Below, piece after piece: positions 42,357 to 52,008 of a stretch of 64,000 nucleotides of DNA; position 1 is the first letter of the stretch; each line of letters opens with the position of its first letter. Origin of the DNA: an uncultured Clostridium sp. (GTDB taxonomy: Bacteria; Bacillota; Clostridia; TANB77; CAG-508); assembly GCA_900552555.1 (NCBI GenBank), contig URZW01000006.1, positions 1-64,000 on the forward strand, given 5' to 3'. The notes beneath the pieces are model-generated. The model did no database searches, was not told the DNA's origin, and worked only from the letters and a program-made list of their open reading frames with translations. The translations under genes and the position numbers were made by a program.

Positions 42357-43361
42357 ATGTTAGAAAATTACATTTCAAAAAAAGAAAACAATAAAATAGA
42401 AGATACAAAAAAAAATAAAACAAAACAATTCAATTTTAGAACAGACCTAGCAAACGAAAGACGTGACATATACAAAAAAGCAAACAGCATAGAAAATGAA
42501 ATAAACGGAATAGAAAGCGCAAAAGAAGAAATAAACGAAAACATATCAGTAGAAAGAGTAAAAATAACAAACGAAGAAGGAGCAAAAGCAATAGGAAAAC
42601 CACAAGGGAACTATATAACCATAGATATTAAAAAGCTAAAAATAGCACAAGACGAAGATATAGAAAAATCAGCAGAAATATTAGCAAATGAACTAATAAA
42701 AATAATAGATGCTCATATAGATAAACAAGGAGAAATATTAGTAGTAGGACTCGGAAATATATATGTCACACCAGACGCATTAGGGCCAAAAGTAATTAAC
42801 AAAATAGAAGTAACAAGACACATAATAAATTATTTACCACAATATGTAGAAGAAGGAACCAGAATGGTAAGTGCAATATCTCCAGGAGTTTTGGGAACAA
42901 CAGGAATAGAAACTGTAGAAATACTAAAAGGAATAGTAGACAACATTCACCCAAAATTAGTAATTGTAATAGATGCACTTGCATCAAGAAGTATAGAAAG
43001 AATAAGTAGTACAGTTCAAATATCAGATACAGGAATAGTTCCAGGAGCTGGCGTAGAAAATAAAAGATCAGAAATAAGCCAAGCAACATTAGGAATACCA
43101 GTAATAGCAATAGGAATACCAACAGTTGTAGAAACAGCGGTACTTGTAAATGACTGCCTAGATTTATTTATAACAAAATTACAACAAGAAGCAAAATCAA
43201 ATGAATATTTAAACCATTTAAAAGAAGAGGATAACTATGAAGAAATAAAAGAGGCATTAGTTCCAAATGATTATAATTTAATAGTAACACCAAAAGAGAT
43301 AGATGACTTAATAGAAAATATGGCAGAGATTGTAGCAACAGGAATAAATAGAAGCGTATAA
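42357..43361 (+). CDS. gpr: Germination protease Gpr
   Basis: A 334-residue protease that degrades small acid-soluble spore proteins during germination. Landmarks: FRTDLANERRDIY near the N-terminus (propeptide and cleavage area), VVGLGNIYVTPDALGP, the Gpr hallmark, and VIDALASRS. ATG 42357 is 9 bp after AGGAG; TTG 42348 overlaps it. It is firm evidence for sporulation. It converges with ytxC, with a shared terminator. Confidence 0.95.
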   Translation: MLENYISKKENNKIEDTKKNKTKQFNFRTDLANERRDIYKKANSIENEINGIESAKEEINENISVERVKITNEEGAKAIGKPQGNYITIDIKKLKIAQDEDIEKSAEILANELIKIIDAHIDKQGEILVVGLGNIYVTPDALGPKVINKIEVTRHIINYLPQYVEEGTRMVSAISPGVLGTTGIETVEILKGIVDNIHPKLVIVIDALASRSIERISSTVQISDTGIVPGAGVENKRSEISQATLGIPVIAIGIPTVVETAVLVNDCLDLFITKLQQEAKSNEYLNHLKEEDNYEEIKEALVPNDYNLIVTPKEIDDLIENMAEIVATGINRSV

Positions 43362-43390
43362 AAATTGATTTTTAATTATTTTTAGTCCCT

Positions 43391-43431
43391 AAAAGAACCT
43401 TTATAATTATTTTTTTATAAAGGTTCTTTTT
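43391..43431. terminator. Bidirectional terminator gpr/ytxC
   Basis: AAAAGAACCTTTATA / TATAAAGGTTCTTTT, nearly perfect, with T tracts on both strands. Confidence 0.85.
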
Positions 43432-44273
43432 AAAGAAGTATTTTTATAAATTTTACAGATATTACAATCAGTACACACTTCAACACGATTTTCAAAAATA
43501 AGAGAAATTGTATTAATAAACTCGTCAATACAATTATCAATTAAATGAACATAAATTTTTTTAGGAATAAGTGTAAGCAAAGTATTTAGAGCATAGTCAT
43601 TAGAAGAAAAAGAAATATCAGATAAATACTTAGCCTTAAAAATATCATCACAAATATTAATTTGATTTTTATCTTTATCCAACAAAATAGAATTTCTATT
43701 ATTGTAAATTAAGTGAACAACATCACAGTTCGAGGTTTGAGAATTTATATACATCTTAAGAAGAGAGATAAACTCCATATATTCCTTTTCAACAACAAAT
43801 GTATTAACAGCTTCATCAACAACATTTTCTAAAACTTCCATATAACTTTTTATACGAAAATTTATAAAACCAGTTAAAATTATAGATTTATTAACCATTA
43901 AATAACTTTCAAAACTTTCAATTAAAAGATTATACTTCTTATCAAAATAAGTATTAAAATCATCAGAAAAAATTTCATAACAAAGTTCTAAAATATGCTT
44001 AATTTCAGTAGAATTAAAGTAAAAATAATTCTTTAATAAAATCATTTTCAAAAAGGATTCCTCTAATTCGTCTATGACAAGACATGAAAGAATGCAAGAA
44101 ACTTCATGAATAAATTTCTCGTTATCATTTCCACTATAGTGGATAATTATATTTTTATAATTTTTGAATTTATTTTTTGAAATTGTAACAGGTTTTATTT
44201 CTATGTAGTCTAGTTCGTTTAGTAGATAATTTAATAAATTTTGGTCATTTGTTTTTATACAGATAGATTTCAT
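43407..44273 (-). CDS. ytxC: YtxC-like sporulation protein
   Basis: A 288-residue protein matching the YtxC family: an N-terminal alpha/beta region, a central FINFRIKSYMEVLENVVDEAVNTF segment (the family's best-conserved part) and a C-terminal DYALNTLLTLIPKKI(Y/H) region. A Cys cluster near the C-terminus (CTDCNIC) is notable. YtxC is listed as a sporulation protein of uncertain role. RBS GGGAGAAA. Placement next to gpr supports sporulation context. Confidence 0.8.
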   Translation of the reverse strand: MKSICIKTNDQNLLNYLLNELDYIEIKPVTISKNKFKNYKNIIIHYSGNDNEKFIHEVSCILSCLVIDELEESFLKMILLKNYFYFNSTEIKHILELCYEIFSDDFNTYFDKKYNLLIESFESYLMVNKSIILTGFINFRIKSYMEVLENVVDEAVNTFVVEKEYMEFISLLKMYINSQTSNCDVVHLIYNNRNSILLDKDKNQINICDDIFKAKYLSDISFSSNDYALNTLLTLIPKKIYVHLIDNCIDEFINTISLIFENRVEVCTDCNICKIYKNTSLKRTFIKK

Positions 44274-44405
44274 GAGTTTCTCCCTTCTTTTATATTATCT
44301 GCTAAACTTTTGAAAGTTATACATTATAATATGCAAAATAAATAAAAGAGTGAAAATGGTTCAAAAATAATTATTTTCAAACTAAGAAAAATCTTTGAAA
44401 AAAAG

Positions 44406-44466
44406 AGATTAAAGGAGTGTCCCTTAATCCCTAAAAAAAGGGAATTGAAGGAACGTCCCTCAATCC
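44406..44466. repeat. Two REP-like units beside GH57 gene
   Basis: Two 25-26 base direct copies containing GGAGTGTCCCTTAATCCC and GGAACGTCCCTCAATCCC flank a short spacer, and an inner CCC-A7-GGG can pair. These are of the GGGACGTTCC REP type. The rest of 44274-44405 shows nothing. Confidence 0.55.
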
Positions 44467-44473
44467 CGCATTC

Positions 44474-46060
44474 TTATTGATAAATTTTGTAATCTATATC
44501 AGGAAAAACACAATCCTTTTTAGAAATATCTTTCAAGAAATCTTCATCAATTTCATCATTTTTAATTTGATAATACAATTTTGTAAAACGACCAATGTGG
44601 TCTTTAATACGCTTTTTAGCATAATCAACCATAGTACCATTTGTGATAATAAATAGCCAGTCACTGCTTTGAGCAAGTAACAATTCTCTTGCACATTGAT
44701 TTAGAGCTTTTTTCTTCAAACCTTTGCTATTTGGGTATAAATTAGCTAATTCACACATTCTATCACCTGCAACATGCAAATGCTTGTGGGCATAATCATT
44801 TGTTGGATTAAGCCATACTTCACTATATCCATTAGCTCCCCAACTAGAACGGCAAGGTGATGCAACTTGAATTTCTGGATATTTATCAATATATTCAGAT
44901 GGTGTAATTAGTTTGAAATTACAGTCATCATAATAAATTTTCTTAAATAAAATATATAACCAATATGGACCTTCATACCACCAATGACCATAAAGTTCAG
45001 CATCATATGGACATAAAATGATAGGTGGTTTGTCCATACATGGGGCTAGATTTTCAATTTGTTTTGTTCTACAGTCTAAGAAATGACCTGCTTGTTTTTC
45101 AGCTGAATCTTTTGCCCATTGAATATCATAATAATCTTTTTGCTCAGTTTTTCCAGTTATTCTATAATATTTTATACCTGTATGAACTCTAACTCCGTTG
45201 TGAGCAATATATGGTTTAATGTAGTCATAGTCTGCTTCGTAACCGATGTCACGGTAAAATTCTCTATAATTAAAATCACCAGGGTAACCATTTATAGAAC
45301 TCCATACCTGTCTAGAAGATTCTATATCACGTCCAAATGCAACAACACCTTCAGGTGAAACGATTGGAGCAAAGGTTCCATAAACAGGAGTTGGGTCAGC
45401 ATATAAAATACCATGAGATTCTGTAATTACATATTCAATTCCAAATTCTTTTAAATATTTATCTGCTTCTGGAACATAACCACATTCAGGAAGCCAAATT
45501 CCACGAGGTTGTCTACCAAAATATTTTTTATATGTTTGAACACCTACAGCAATTTGAGCTTTAACAGTTTTTTCATTTACATATAAAATAGGGAAGTAAC
45601 CATGTGTTGCTCCACAAGTGATAATTTCTAAAACACCAATATCTTGAAAATGCTTAAATTGACTAATCAAATCACATTTAAAAACATCTTTAAAAAGATG
45701 CAAATCATTAGAATATCTATCAAAATAGTAATGTGCTAATTTATTTTCTTTTTCATTTCCTGCAGTTCTAACAATTTCTTTTTCAGAAAGTTCAATTAAT
45801 CTCTTTAAATATTTAATATATTTTCTTTGTAATAATTTATTATCTAACATTGAAAGAAGGGGAGGAGTCATAGACATTGTAATTCTAAAATCTACCCCTT
45901 CATCAACTAATTTTTTAAAATTTGTAAGTAGCGGTATATATGTTTCTGAAATTGCTTCATATAGCCATGACTCTTCTAGGTAATCATCACTTTCAGGGTG
46001 ATGGATAAATGGAAGATGTGCATGTAATACAAAACTTACATAACCTTTCTTTTCTTGCAT
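44474..46060 (-). CDS. GH57 (DUF1957) glucan branching-type enzyme
   Basis: A 528-residue GH57 glycoside hydrolase. It starts with GYVSFVLHAHLPFIHHPE, the family's first block. The nucleophile block is GIWLPECGYVPE and the acid-base block CPYDAELYGHWWYEGP. A C-terminal helical region (WGANGYSEVWLN onward) matches the DUF1957 branch of 1,4-alpha-glucan branching enzymes. It acts in glycogen-like polymer metabolism. It is downstream of the DUF4912 gene, a pairing seen in other Clostridia and Halanaerobiales. Confidence 0.93.
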   Translation of the reverse strand: MQEKKGYVSFVLHAHLPFIHHPESDDYLEESWLYEAISETYIPLLTNFKKLVDEGVDFRITMSMTPPLLSMLDNKLLQRKYIKYLKRLIELSEKEIVRTAGNEKENKLAHYYFDRYSNDLHLFKDVFKCDLISQFKHFQDIGVLEIITCGATHGYFPILYVNEKTVKAQIAVGVQTYKKYFGRQPRGIWLPECGYVPEADKYLKEFGIEYVITESHGILYADPTPVYGTFAPIVSPEGVVAFGRDIESSRQVWSSINGYPGDFNYREFYRDIGYEADYDYIKPYIAHNGVRVHTGIKYYRITGKTEQKDYYDIQWAKDSAEKQAGHFLDCRTKQIENLAPCMDKPPIILCPYDAELYGHWWYEGPYWLYILFKKIYYDDCNFKLITPSEYIDKYPEIQVASPCRSSWGANGYSEVWLNPTNDYAHKHLHVAGDRMCELANLYPNSKGLKKKALNQCARELLLAQSSDWLFIITNGTMVDYAKKRIKDHIGRFTKLYYQIKNDEIDEDFLKDISKKDCVFPDIDYKIYQ

Positions 46061-46125
46061 TGTAATTCTCCCTTCATTTGTTTGGTATAAATTAAAGTTT
46101 ATTTGTTAAATTTTAATAAAATTAT

Positions 46126-46152
46126 GAGACAAAGGTGTTGCACCACTTGTCT
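46126..46152 (-). terminator. Hairpin between DUF4912 and GH57 genes
   Basis: AGACAAGTGGTG / CACCTTTGTCT (minus strand, one mismatch). The T tract is imperfect, so it may only attenuate read-through into the GH57 gene. Confidence 0.5.
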
Positions 46153-46156
46153 TATT

Positions 46157-47068
46157 TTATTTGAATTGAGAAGATGTATGTGAAGATGGATTTGTTAAAT
46201 CTTTAATATTTTCTTCGTTTTTATATAGTTCTTGATATAGGTCATATATTTCATAAATTTTACCCATATTTTTTATAAATGATAGTGATGTAATTGGTTT
46301 TGCTGTTTCAATATTTGTCTTAACATTTCTAAAGTAAACCATTTTTTGAGACTTGTTAAATAAAATATGGTCATTAGGAGATTCAATTTCATTTGAAGAG
46401 GTTATGTATATGTAATCTGTTTTTATGTTTTCATTAATTTGAAAAGGTCGTCTACCAAGTTCTATTCTATAATCTGATTTACTGTCGTTTACATGTAAAT
46501 ACCAGCTATTTGCAAAGTCATTTATTTCAACTTCAAAGCTGTAATTTAAAGTGTCATTGTGAATAATTAATACAGGCTTTGTTGTTTCAAAAAAGTTTTT
46601 TCCATATTCTTTTTTGAATTTTTCAATATCATCATCTGAAATTTCCCAATAGACGAATAATGTTTTTGGGGTTTGAGCTAAAACTTTTATAACTGTTTGG
46701 TTATATTTTTGTGGTAAGTCATAATATTCAACAGGCCATATTTTTTTTGTTGATGTAGTTGAAGTTTTTTTACTTTTTGCAGTTGCTTTTTTAGTTGTTG
46801 TAGCTTTCTTTTTGGTAGTTGTTTTTTTTATGGTTGAAGTTGATTTTTTTAAACTTTCTTTTTTGGCTGAAGCAGTAGATTTTCTGGTAGTGGTCTTTTT
46901 TGTTGCTGTTGTCGTTTTCTTTGCAGAATTTTTTTTTGTTGAAGCTGTTGCTTTTGCAGTGGTTTTCTTAGTTGAAGTTTTCGGGGTAGAAGTAGTGTCT
47001 TTTTTATTTGTAGATTTTATTTTTTTATTTTCTGAATTTTCTATTTTTTCTTTTGATTTTCTTGGCAT
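46157..47068 (-). CDS. DUF4912 protein with histone-H1-like tail
   Basis: A 303-residue protein. Residues 1-108 are an extremely Lys/Thr/Ala-rich tail built of KKTT and KKSTS repeats resembling histone H1 or HU-type tails. Then DUF4912 starts with WPVEYYDLPQKYNQTVIKVL and continues with TLFVYWEISDDDIEKFKK and WYLHVNDSKSDYRIELG. DUF4912 probably binds carbohydrate or is structural; the tail should bind nucleic acid or anionic polymers. AGGAGG precedes the ATG at 47068. Functionally tied to the GH57 enzyme by adjacency. Confidence 0.85.
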   Translation of the reverse strand: MPRKSKEKIENSENKKIKSTNKKDTTSTPKTSTKKTTAKATASTKKNSAKKTTTATKKTTTRKSTASAKKESLKKSTSTIKKTTTKKKATTTKKATAKSKKTSTTSTKKIWPVEYYDLPQKYNQTVIKVLAQTPKTLFVYWEISDDDIEKFKKEYGKNFFETTKPVLIIHNDTLNYSFEVEINDFANSWYLHVNDSKSDYRIELGRRPFQINENIKTDYIYITSSNEIESPNDHILFNKSQKMVYFRNVKTNIETAKPITSLSFIKNMGKIYEIYDLYQELYKNEENIKDLTNPSSHTSSQFK

Positions 47069-47179
47069 TTTTTCCTCCTATGTAATCTCTTTTTTTCTTC
47101 TATATATACTATACTAAAATTGAAATAAATTCAAGTAAATAGGTAAAAATATTTTTGTTTTTTTATAATTGCGTTACAA

Positions 47180-47208
47180 TTGCTTCTTTATAAAAAATAT
47201 GTTACAAT
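47180..47208 (+). promoter_or_regulatory. Promoter of M60 peptidase gene
   Basis: TTGCTT (47180-47185) and TACAAT (47203-47208), spacer 17 bp, 30 bp upstream of the ATG. Confidence 0.6.
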
Positions 47209-47237
47209 AAAGAAGAATATGGTAAAAGGAGATTGCT

Positions 47238-49898
47238 ATGAAAGAAATTAAAAAAACAGCTATTATATTAATAGCAATTATGATGATTTTGGGATATCAA
47301 ACAAAAATATCAGCAAAATCAAGAACAACTGAAACAACAGTACAAAAGGAATTATACATATTACCAAGTGTATCAGACATAAATATCACAGGAACATATA
47401 GAGGAAACGGACACGACAGACAAAATTTAGGAATTTATATGAAACAAGGAGCAAGTTTTGAAATAAGACAAACAAATAAAAAATTAAATAAAGACTTGAC
47501 ATTACAATGTTTAAATAATGACAGTCAAACAGAAAAAAACTATACAATTCCTAAAAATGGAGACTGGGTAACAGTAACAGTTGATTATGATAGTGTACCA
47601 TTTATAAGAACTATATATGGAACTGAAGAAAAAACTGAAATTGAAATGAGAAATTTACAAGGAACAGAGGAATTAACATACTATTATTATCAAGATAATG
47701 AAGAAGAATTTTTCAATAAATGGAGAAATAATAATCATTCATATGCGGTAATAGAAAATGATAGAGCTACTTTTTTGGTACCAATAAAAGATAGAGATTT
47801 AATAGTAAGAAATGACGGAAACAGTTATAACTTCAAATCAATAGATGAAATGTTAGAATATTATCATGATTTTGTTGAACAATATGATAGATACTTGGGT
47901 TTATCATATGATACAGATAACAGCTTAAATAAAAATATAAAAACAAAATTTTTTGTAAAAGCAAATAAACATGGGGCAGGGGCTGCATATTATAGTGCAA
48001 ACCATACAGCACAAAATGGTGATAGTATATCAGGATACTTAAGTAGAGGATGGCTAAATTTACATGAATTTGGACATGGATATGAAGGAAGTTTAGCTAA
48101 TCAAGATTTGCAATTAGTAGATGTAATGAATAACATATTAGCACATTACTATCAAATTACATATTTAAGAGAAAATGATGGCGGATGGCTAGGAAAAAAA
48201 TTAAATATTGAGGAAAATATTAAAAATGCTAGAGAAAAAGTATCAAACTATAATGAATTAAGTTATCAACAAAAACTATATTCATTTGTAGATTTACTAG
48301 ATAAAATAGGACCAGAAAAATCAATGGCATATGTACATTCAAAATATAGAGAATATGTAAAACAAGGTATAAGATATAAGGCATCAGATATGTTTGCAAA
48401 ATCATTTAGTGAAGTTTCTGGATATAATGTAATTCCGTATTTGAATTCATATAAAATAACACCATCAGAAGATATTCAATCAGAAATATATGAACAGGAC
48501 ATGCCATTTGTATATTATTTAAGAGACTTAGTAAGTACAGAACAAAAAGCTGAACAAATCAGAAAAGACCTTAATTTAGAGGGAAGATATTCACTAGTTA
48601 GTAATCAAGATATTGAAAAATATAATATGAAAGGAAACATAAAACTTAATATTTCTATTGATGATTTTGAACAAATAAAAGGTCAAAAAATATATATAAA
48701 AGATGGAAAAAATGTTGTTAAAGAAATAACTATTGAAAACAAAAATATTGTAATAAATAATATACCTGCTGGAATTTATAGAATACAAATTCCAAAGCCA
48801 AAAAATAATGCATATAGTTATCAATATGAGTACATCGTTGTAAAAGAAAATACTATAAATGAAAAAAATATAGAATATAAAAAAATAAATACAGATACAC
48901 TTGCATCAGATACAGTGATTTCTTTTAGAGGTCTTGGCGATAGTGAATTTGCTAAATTAAAAATGGATATGGAAAATAAAAATATACAAGTTATTAGTAA
49001 CAATATGAGTTCACATGTGTATTTTATAGACGAATATGCAAATCTTCAAATTGTTGATACACAAGGAAATGTGATATATGAAAAAAGCTATATAGGAAAT
49101 GTTCCAAATCCATCAAATGATACTATAGATGTTGATTTTGGATATAAAATAAAAATAAAACATAGAGAAGCTAGTGGAAGATTAGTATTTAACAGTCAAG
49201 TTTTAAACAAAAATGAAGAGTTTAAAAATTCAACAAATGAGCAAACTACATATACAATAACAAAATATGGCTTACAAAAAGAAGGAACCACAGATGAACA
49301 AGAATATGAAATTTTTAAAAGAAAAATTGATGCATATATAGAAAAAATAAAATCTAATATACCTATAGAAAAACAAGAAGATAGATATTGCTATTTTATG
49401 CAAAAAAATCAATTGTTATCTAATATATTGGAATTGAATGAAACTGATAAAGAAAAATATTTGACTGAAAATAAGAAATTATTAGGCTTAGATGAGTTAT
49501 ATGTATCTTCAAATAAATATAAAATTGAGGATAAGTATGTTTCTAGAGTTGATATGAGAACATCTAAAAAAGATTTTGTTAAAAATTTGGATACTAATGG
49601 TGATGTTAAAGTTTTTGATTCTGATGGTGCTGAACTTTCTGATGATGATTTTGTTGGTACTGGTATGATACTACAGGTTTCTAGATATGGTGATGTTTAT
49701 GAATTTGATGTGGCTGTAATGGGGGATTTTAGTGGTGATGGTAAGGTTACTGCTCAAGATTTGTCTACTATGAATGCTGCTGTTTTGGATTTGGTTTCTT
49801 TGGATGGTGCTCTTAAATTTGCTGGAGATATTGATGAAAATGGAAGATTTACAGCTACTGATTTGTCAGAAGTTAATAGGATGGTGTTGCAAATTTAA
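47238..49898 (+). CDS. Secreted M60-type (enhancin-like) metallopeptidase with dockerin
   Basis: An 886-residue exported protein. Signal peptide KKTAIILIAIMMILGYQTKISA, then an M60 domain (about 60-450) with zinc motif LHEFGHGYEG near residue 275-284 (HExxH plus a downstream Glu). Beta-rich modules follow, and the last about 60 residues form a dockerin: GDFSGDGKVTAQDLS and GDIDENGRFTATDLS, two calcium-binding EF-type loops. M60 enzymes cleave mucin-type glycoproteins. A dockerin suggests attachment to a cohesin scaffold, but none is in the window. RBS AAAAGGAG. Confidence 0.92.
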   Translation: MKEIKKTAIILIAIMMILGYQTKISAKSRTTETTVQKELYILPSVSDINITGTYRGNGHDRQNLGIYMKQGASFEIRQTNKKLNKDLTLQCLNNDSQTEKNYTIPKNGDWVTVTVDYDSVPFIRTIYGTEEKTEIEMRNLQGTEELTYYYYQDNEEEFFNKWRNNNHSYAVIENDRATFLVPIKDRDLIVRNDGNSYNFKSIDEMLEYYHDFVEQYDRYLGLSYDTDNSLNKNIKTKFFVKANKHGAGAAYYSANHTAQNGDSISGYLSRGWLNLHEFGHGYEGSLANQDLQLVDVMNNILAHYYQITYLRENDGGWLGKKLNIEENIKNAREKVSNYNELSYQQKLYSFVDLLDKIGPEKSMAYVHSKYREYVKQGIRYKASDMFAKSFSEVSGYNVIPYLNSYKITPSEDIQSEIYEQDMPFVYYLRDLVSTEQKAEQIRKDLNLEGRYSLVSNQDIEKYNMKGNIKLNISIDDFEQIKGQKIYIKDGKNVVKEITIENKNIVINNIPAGIYRIQIPKPKNNAYSYQYEYIVVKENTINEKNIEYKKINTDTLASDTVISFRGLGDSEFAKLKMDMENKNIQVISNNMSSHVYFIDEYANLQIVDTQGNVIYEKSYIGNVPNPSNDTIDVDFGYKIKIKHREASGRLVFNSQVLNKNEEFKNSTNEQTTYTITKYGLQKEGTTDEQEYEIFKRKIDAYIEKIKSNIPIEKQEDRYCYFMQKNQLLSNILELNETDKEKYLTENKKLLGLDELYVSSNKYKIEDKYVSRVDMRTSKKDFVKNLDTNGDVKVFDSDGAELSDDDFVGTGMILQVSRYGDVYEFDVAVMGDFSGDGKVTAQDLSTMNAAVLDLVSLDGALKFAGDIDENGRFTATDLSEVNRMVLQI

Positions 49899-49940
49899 AG
49901 TTACTGTATAATAATTTAAATAAAAAAATTTGCAAAACAC

Positions 49941-50078
49941 TTGCATTTACAGGAAAATGCTGGTATAATGTAATGTGTAGAAAACACATAAAGCAAGTTT
50001 AAAGGGAAGTGCCAAGCAATTGGTCCTATTTAAATGATGAACTTTATGGAAGTAAAAACAAAAAGGGAGGAATTTAAA
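49941..50078 (+). promoter_or_regulatory. rpsB promoter and leader
   Basis: TTGCAT (49941-49946) and TATAAT (49964-49969), 17-bp spacer, give an mRNA leader of about 100 bases before rpsB. The leader has GTGTAGAAAACAC and a GTGCCAAGCAATTGGTCC region able to fold, as expected for autoregulation by S2, though no known consensus could be verified by eye. Confidence 0.65.
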
Positions 50079-50849
50079 ATGGCAGTAGTTGCAATGAAAC
50101 AATTACTTGAAGCAGGTGTTCACTTTGGACATCAAACAAGAAGATGGGATCCTAAAATGGCTGAATACATATTCCAAGCTAGAAACGGAATCCATATAAT
50201 CGATTTACAAAAAACATCTAAAAAAATCGATGAAGCATATGCTTTTTTAAAAGAACAAGCAGAAGAAGGAAAAACAGTTCTATTTGTAGGAACTAAAAAA
50301 CAAGCACAAGAATGTGTTAAAGAAGCTGCAGAAAAATCTGGAATGTACTATGTTGATCAAAGATGGTTAGGAGGAATGTTAACAAACTTCGATACTATCA
50401 GAACAAGAGTACAAAGATTAAAAGATTTAGAAAAAATGCAAGAAGATGGTACATTTGAGGTACTACCTAAAAAAGAAGTAATCTTATTAAAGAAAGAAAT
50501 GGAAAAACTAGAAAGAAACTTAGGTGGAATCAAAGATATGGAAGAAATACCAGGAGTTATATTCTTAGTAGATCCTAAAAAAGAACATATAGCTGTATTA
50601 GAAGCTAAAAAATTAGGAATTCCAGTAATCGGATTAGTAGATACAAACTGCAATCCAGAAGAAGTTGATTATGCTATACCAGGAAATGATGATGCTATAA
50701 GAGCTGTTAAATTAATAACAGATGTAATGGCAAATGCTATCATTGAAGGTAAACAAGGTGAAAGTTTTGAAGCAGAAGAAGTTGCTGAAGAAGTTTCAGA
50801 AGAACCAGCTTCAATGGAAGAAGTAGTAGCTGACAGTGAAGAAAAATAA
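50079..50849 (+). CDS. rpsB: 30S ribosomal protein S2
   Basis: A 256-residue S2: MKQLLEAGVHFGHQTRRWDP at the N-terminus, then ARNGIHIIDLQKT, FVGTKKQAQE, WLGGMLTNFDT, and PVIGLVDTNCNPEEVDYAIPGNDDA (all family marks). ATG 50079 follows GGGAGG; the longer frame from 50034 begins inside the leader. The acidic C-terminal tail is normal. It heads the rpsB-tsf pair. Confidence 0.97.
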   Translation: MAVVAMKQLLEAGVHFGHQTRRWDPKMAEYIFQARNGIHIIDLQKTSKKIDEAYAFLKEQAEEGKTVLFVGTKKQAQECVKEAAEKSGMYYVDQRWLGGMLTNFDTIRTRVQRLKDLEKMQEDGTFEVLPKKEVILLKKEMEKLERNLGGIKDMEEIPGVIFLVDPKKEHIAVLEAKKLGIPVIGLVDTNCNPEEVDYAIPGNDDAIRAVKLITDVMANAIIEGKQGESFEAEEVAEEVSEEPASMEEVVADSEEK

Positions 50850-50905
50850 TGAGAATATAATATTATAAAATTTATAAATAAATTTTGTGAGTAATTAAAA
50901 AGAAA

Positions 50906-50925
50906 GAGCGAGCTACGCTCGTTCG
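50906..50925 (+). other. GC-rich hairpin between rpsB and tsf
   Basis: GAGCG-AGCTA-CGCTC (50906-50920) is much more G+C-rich than its surroundings. No T tract follows, so it may be a processing or attenuation site in the 210-bp rpsB-tsf gap. Confidence 0.45.
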
Positions 50926-51059
50926 AAAATATTCGGACGGGAATAAGCTTGCTTTTATATATTGGGAAAGTTATGCTTTGTTTCTAATAGAAATATAAAA
51001 AGATAAATATTTTGGTAATTAAAATTATCAAAAATAAAATATAAGGAGGAAATTAAAAG

Positions 51060-51938
51060 ATGGTTACAGCAAGTTTAGTAAAAGAATTAAGAGAAAAAAC
51101 AGGTGCAGGAATGATGGACTGCAAAAAAGTTTTAACAGAAACTGATGGAGATATGGAAAAAGCAATGGATCTTTTAAGAGAAAGAGGAATTGCAAAAGCA
51201 GCTAAAAAATCAGGAAGAGTTGCAGCAGAAGGATTAGTTGAAGCATATGTCTCAGAAGATGGAAAAGTTGGGGCTGTAGTAGAAGTAAACTCTGAAACAG
51301 ACTTTGTTGCTAAAAATGAAGAGTTTAAAACATTTGTTATGAATGTTGCAAAACAAATAGTTGACAAAAATCCAGCAGATGTTGAAGCATTATTAGCATC
51401 ACCAGCTGAATTTGAAGAAGGAAAAACAGTTCAAGAAGCATTAGTTGGAAAAATAGCAACAATAGGTGAAAACTTATCAATTAGAAGATTTGTAAGATTT
51501 GAATCAGAAGGATTAGTTGCAAAATATATCCACGGTGATGGAAAAATCGCAGTTTTAGTAAATATGGCTAAAGGATCAGAAGAAGTTGCAAAAGACATAT
51601 GTATGCAAATTGCTGCTGCTAGACCTGAATTTGTAAGAAGAGAAGAAGTTCCAGAAGAAAGAGTAGCAAAAGAAATGGAAATCTTAAAAATTCAAACAAT
51701 GAATGAAGGTAAACCAGAAGCAATAGCAGAAAAAATAGTTCAAGGTAGAATTGGAAAATTTTATGAAGAAATATGCTTAGTAGACCAAGCATTTGTAAAA
51801 GAACCAAGCAAAAAAGTTTCACAATTATTAAGTGAAAAAGATGCTGAAGTTGTTGCATTTGCTAGATTTGAAAAAGGTGAAGGAATCGAGAAAAAAGAAG
51901 AAAACTTTGCAGAAGAAGTTATGAATCAATTAAAATAA
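51060..51938 (+). CDS. tsf: Elongation factor Ts
   Basis: A 292-residue EF-Ts, the GDP-exchange factor for EF-Tu. Motifs: LREKTGAGMMDCKKVLTET in the N-terminal UBA-like domain, SETDFVAKNEEFK, and MQIAAARPEFV in the core. AAGGAGGA precedes ATG 51060. Length is normal. Followed by a terminator made of a REP-like hairpin. Confidence 0.97.
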   Translation: MVTASLVKELREKTGAGMMDCKKVLTETDGDMEKAMDLLRERGIAKAAKKSGRVAAEGLVEAYVSEDGKVGAVVEVNSETDFVAKNEEFKTFVMNVAKQIVDKNPADVEALLASPAEFEEGKTVQEALVGKIATIGENLSIRRFVRFESEGLVAKYIHGDGKIAVLVNMAKGSEEVAKDICMQIAAARPEFVRREEVPEERVAKEMEILKIQTMNEGKPEAIAEKIVQGRIGKFYEEICLVDQAFVKEPSKKVSQLLSEKDAEVVAFARFEKGEGIEKKEENFAEEVMNQLK

Positions 51939-51952
51939 TTTAGTATAAAAAA

Positions 51953-52008
51953 TGTCCTTTTTGGGACGGTTCTGTTTAGGACACCGTCTCAAAAAAGGAC
52001 ATTTTTTG
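51953..52008 (+). terminator. REP-like hairpin acting as rpsB-tsf terminator
   Basis: TGTCCTTTTTGGGACGGT (51953-51970) pairs with ACCGTCTCAAAAAAGGACA (51983-52001), followed by TTTTTT. It contains the same GGGACGGTTCT core as the 33388-33521 palindrome, so a mobile repeat seems to have become the operon terminator. Confidence 0.75.

Noticed and set aside
44406..44466. Possible CRISPR-like pair of direct repeats
   Set aside because: Only two imperfect 25-base copies with a 7-base gap that can pair with each other; no array, no cas genes. REP-like units fit better.
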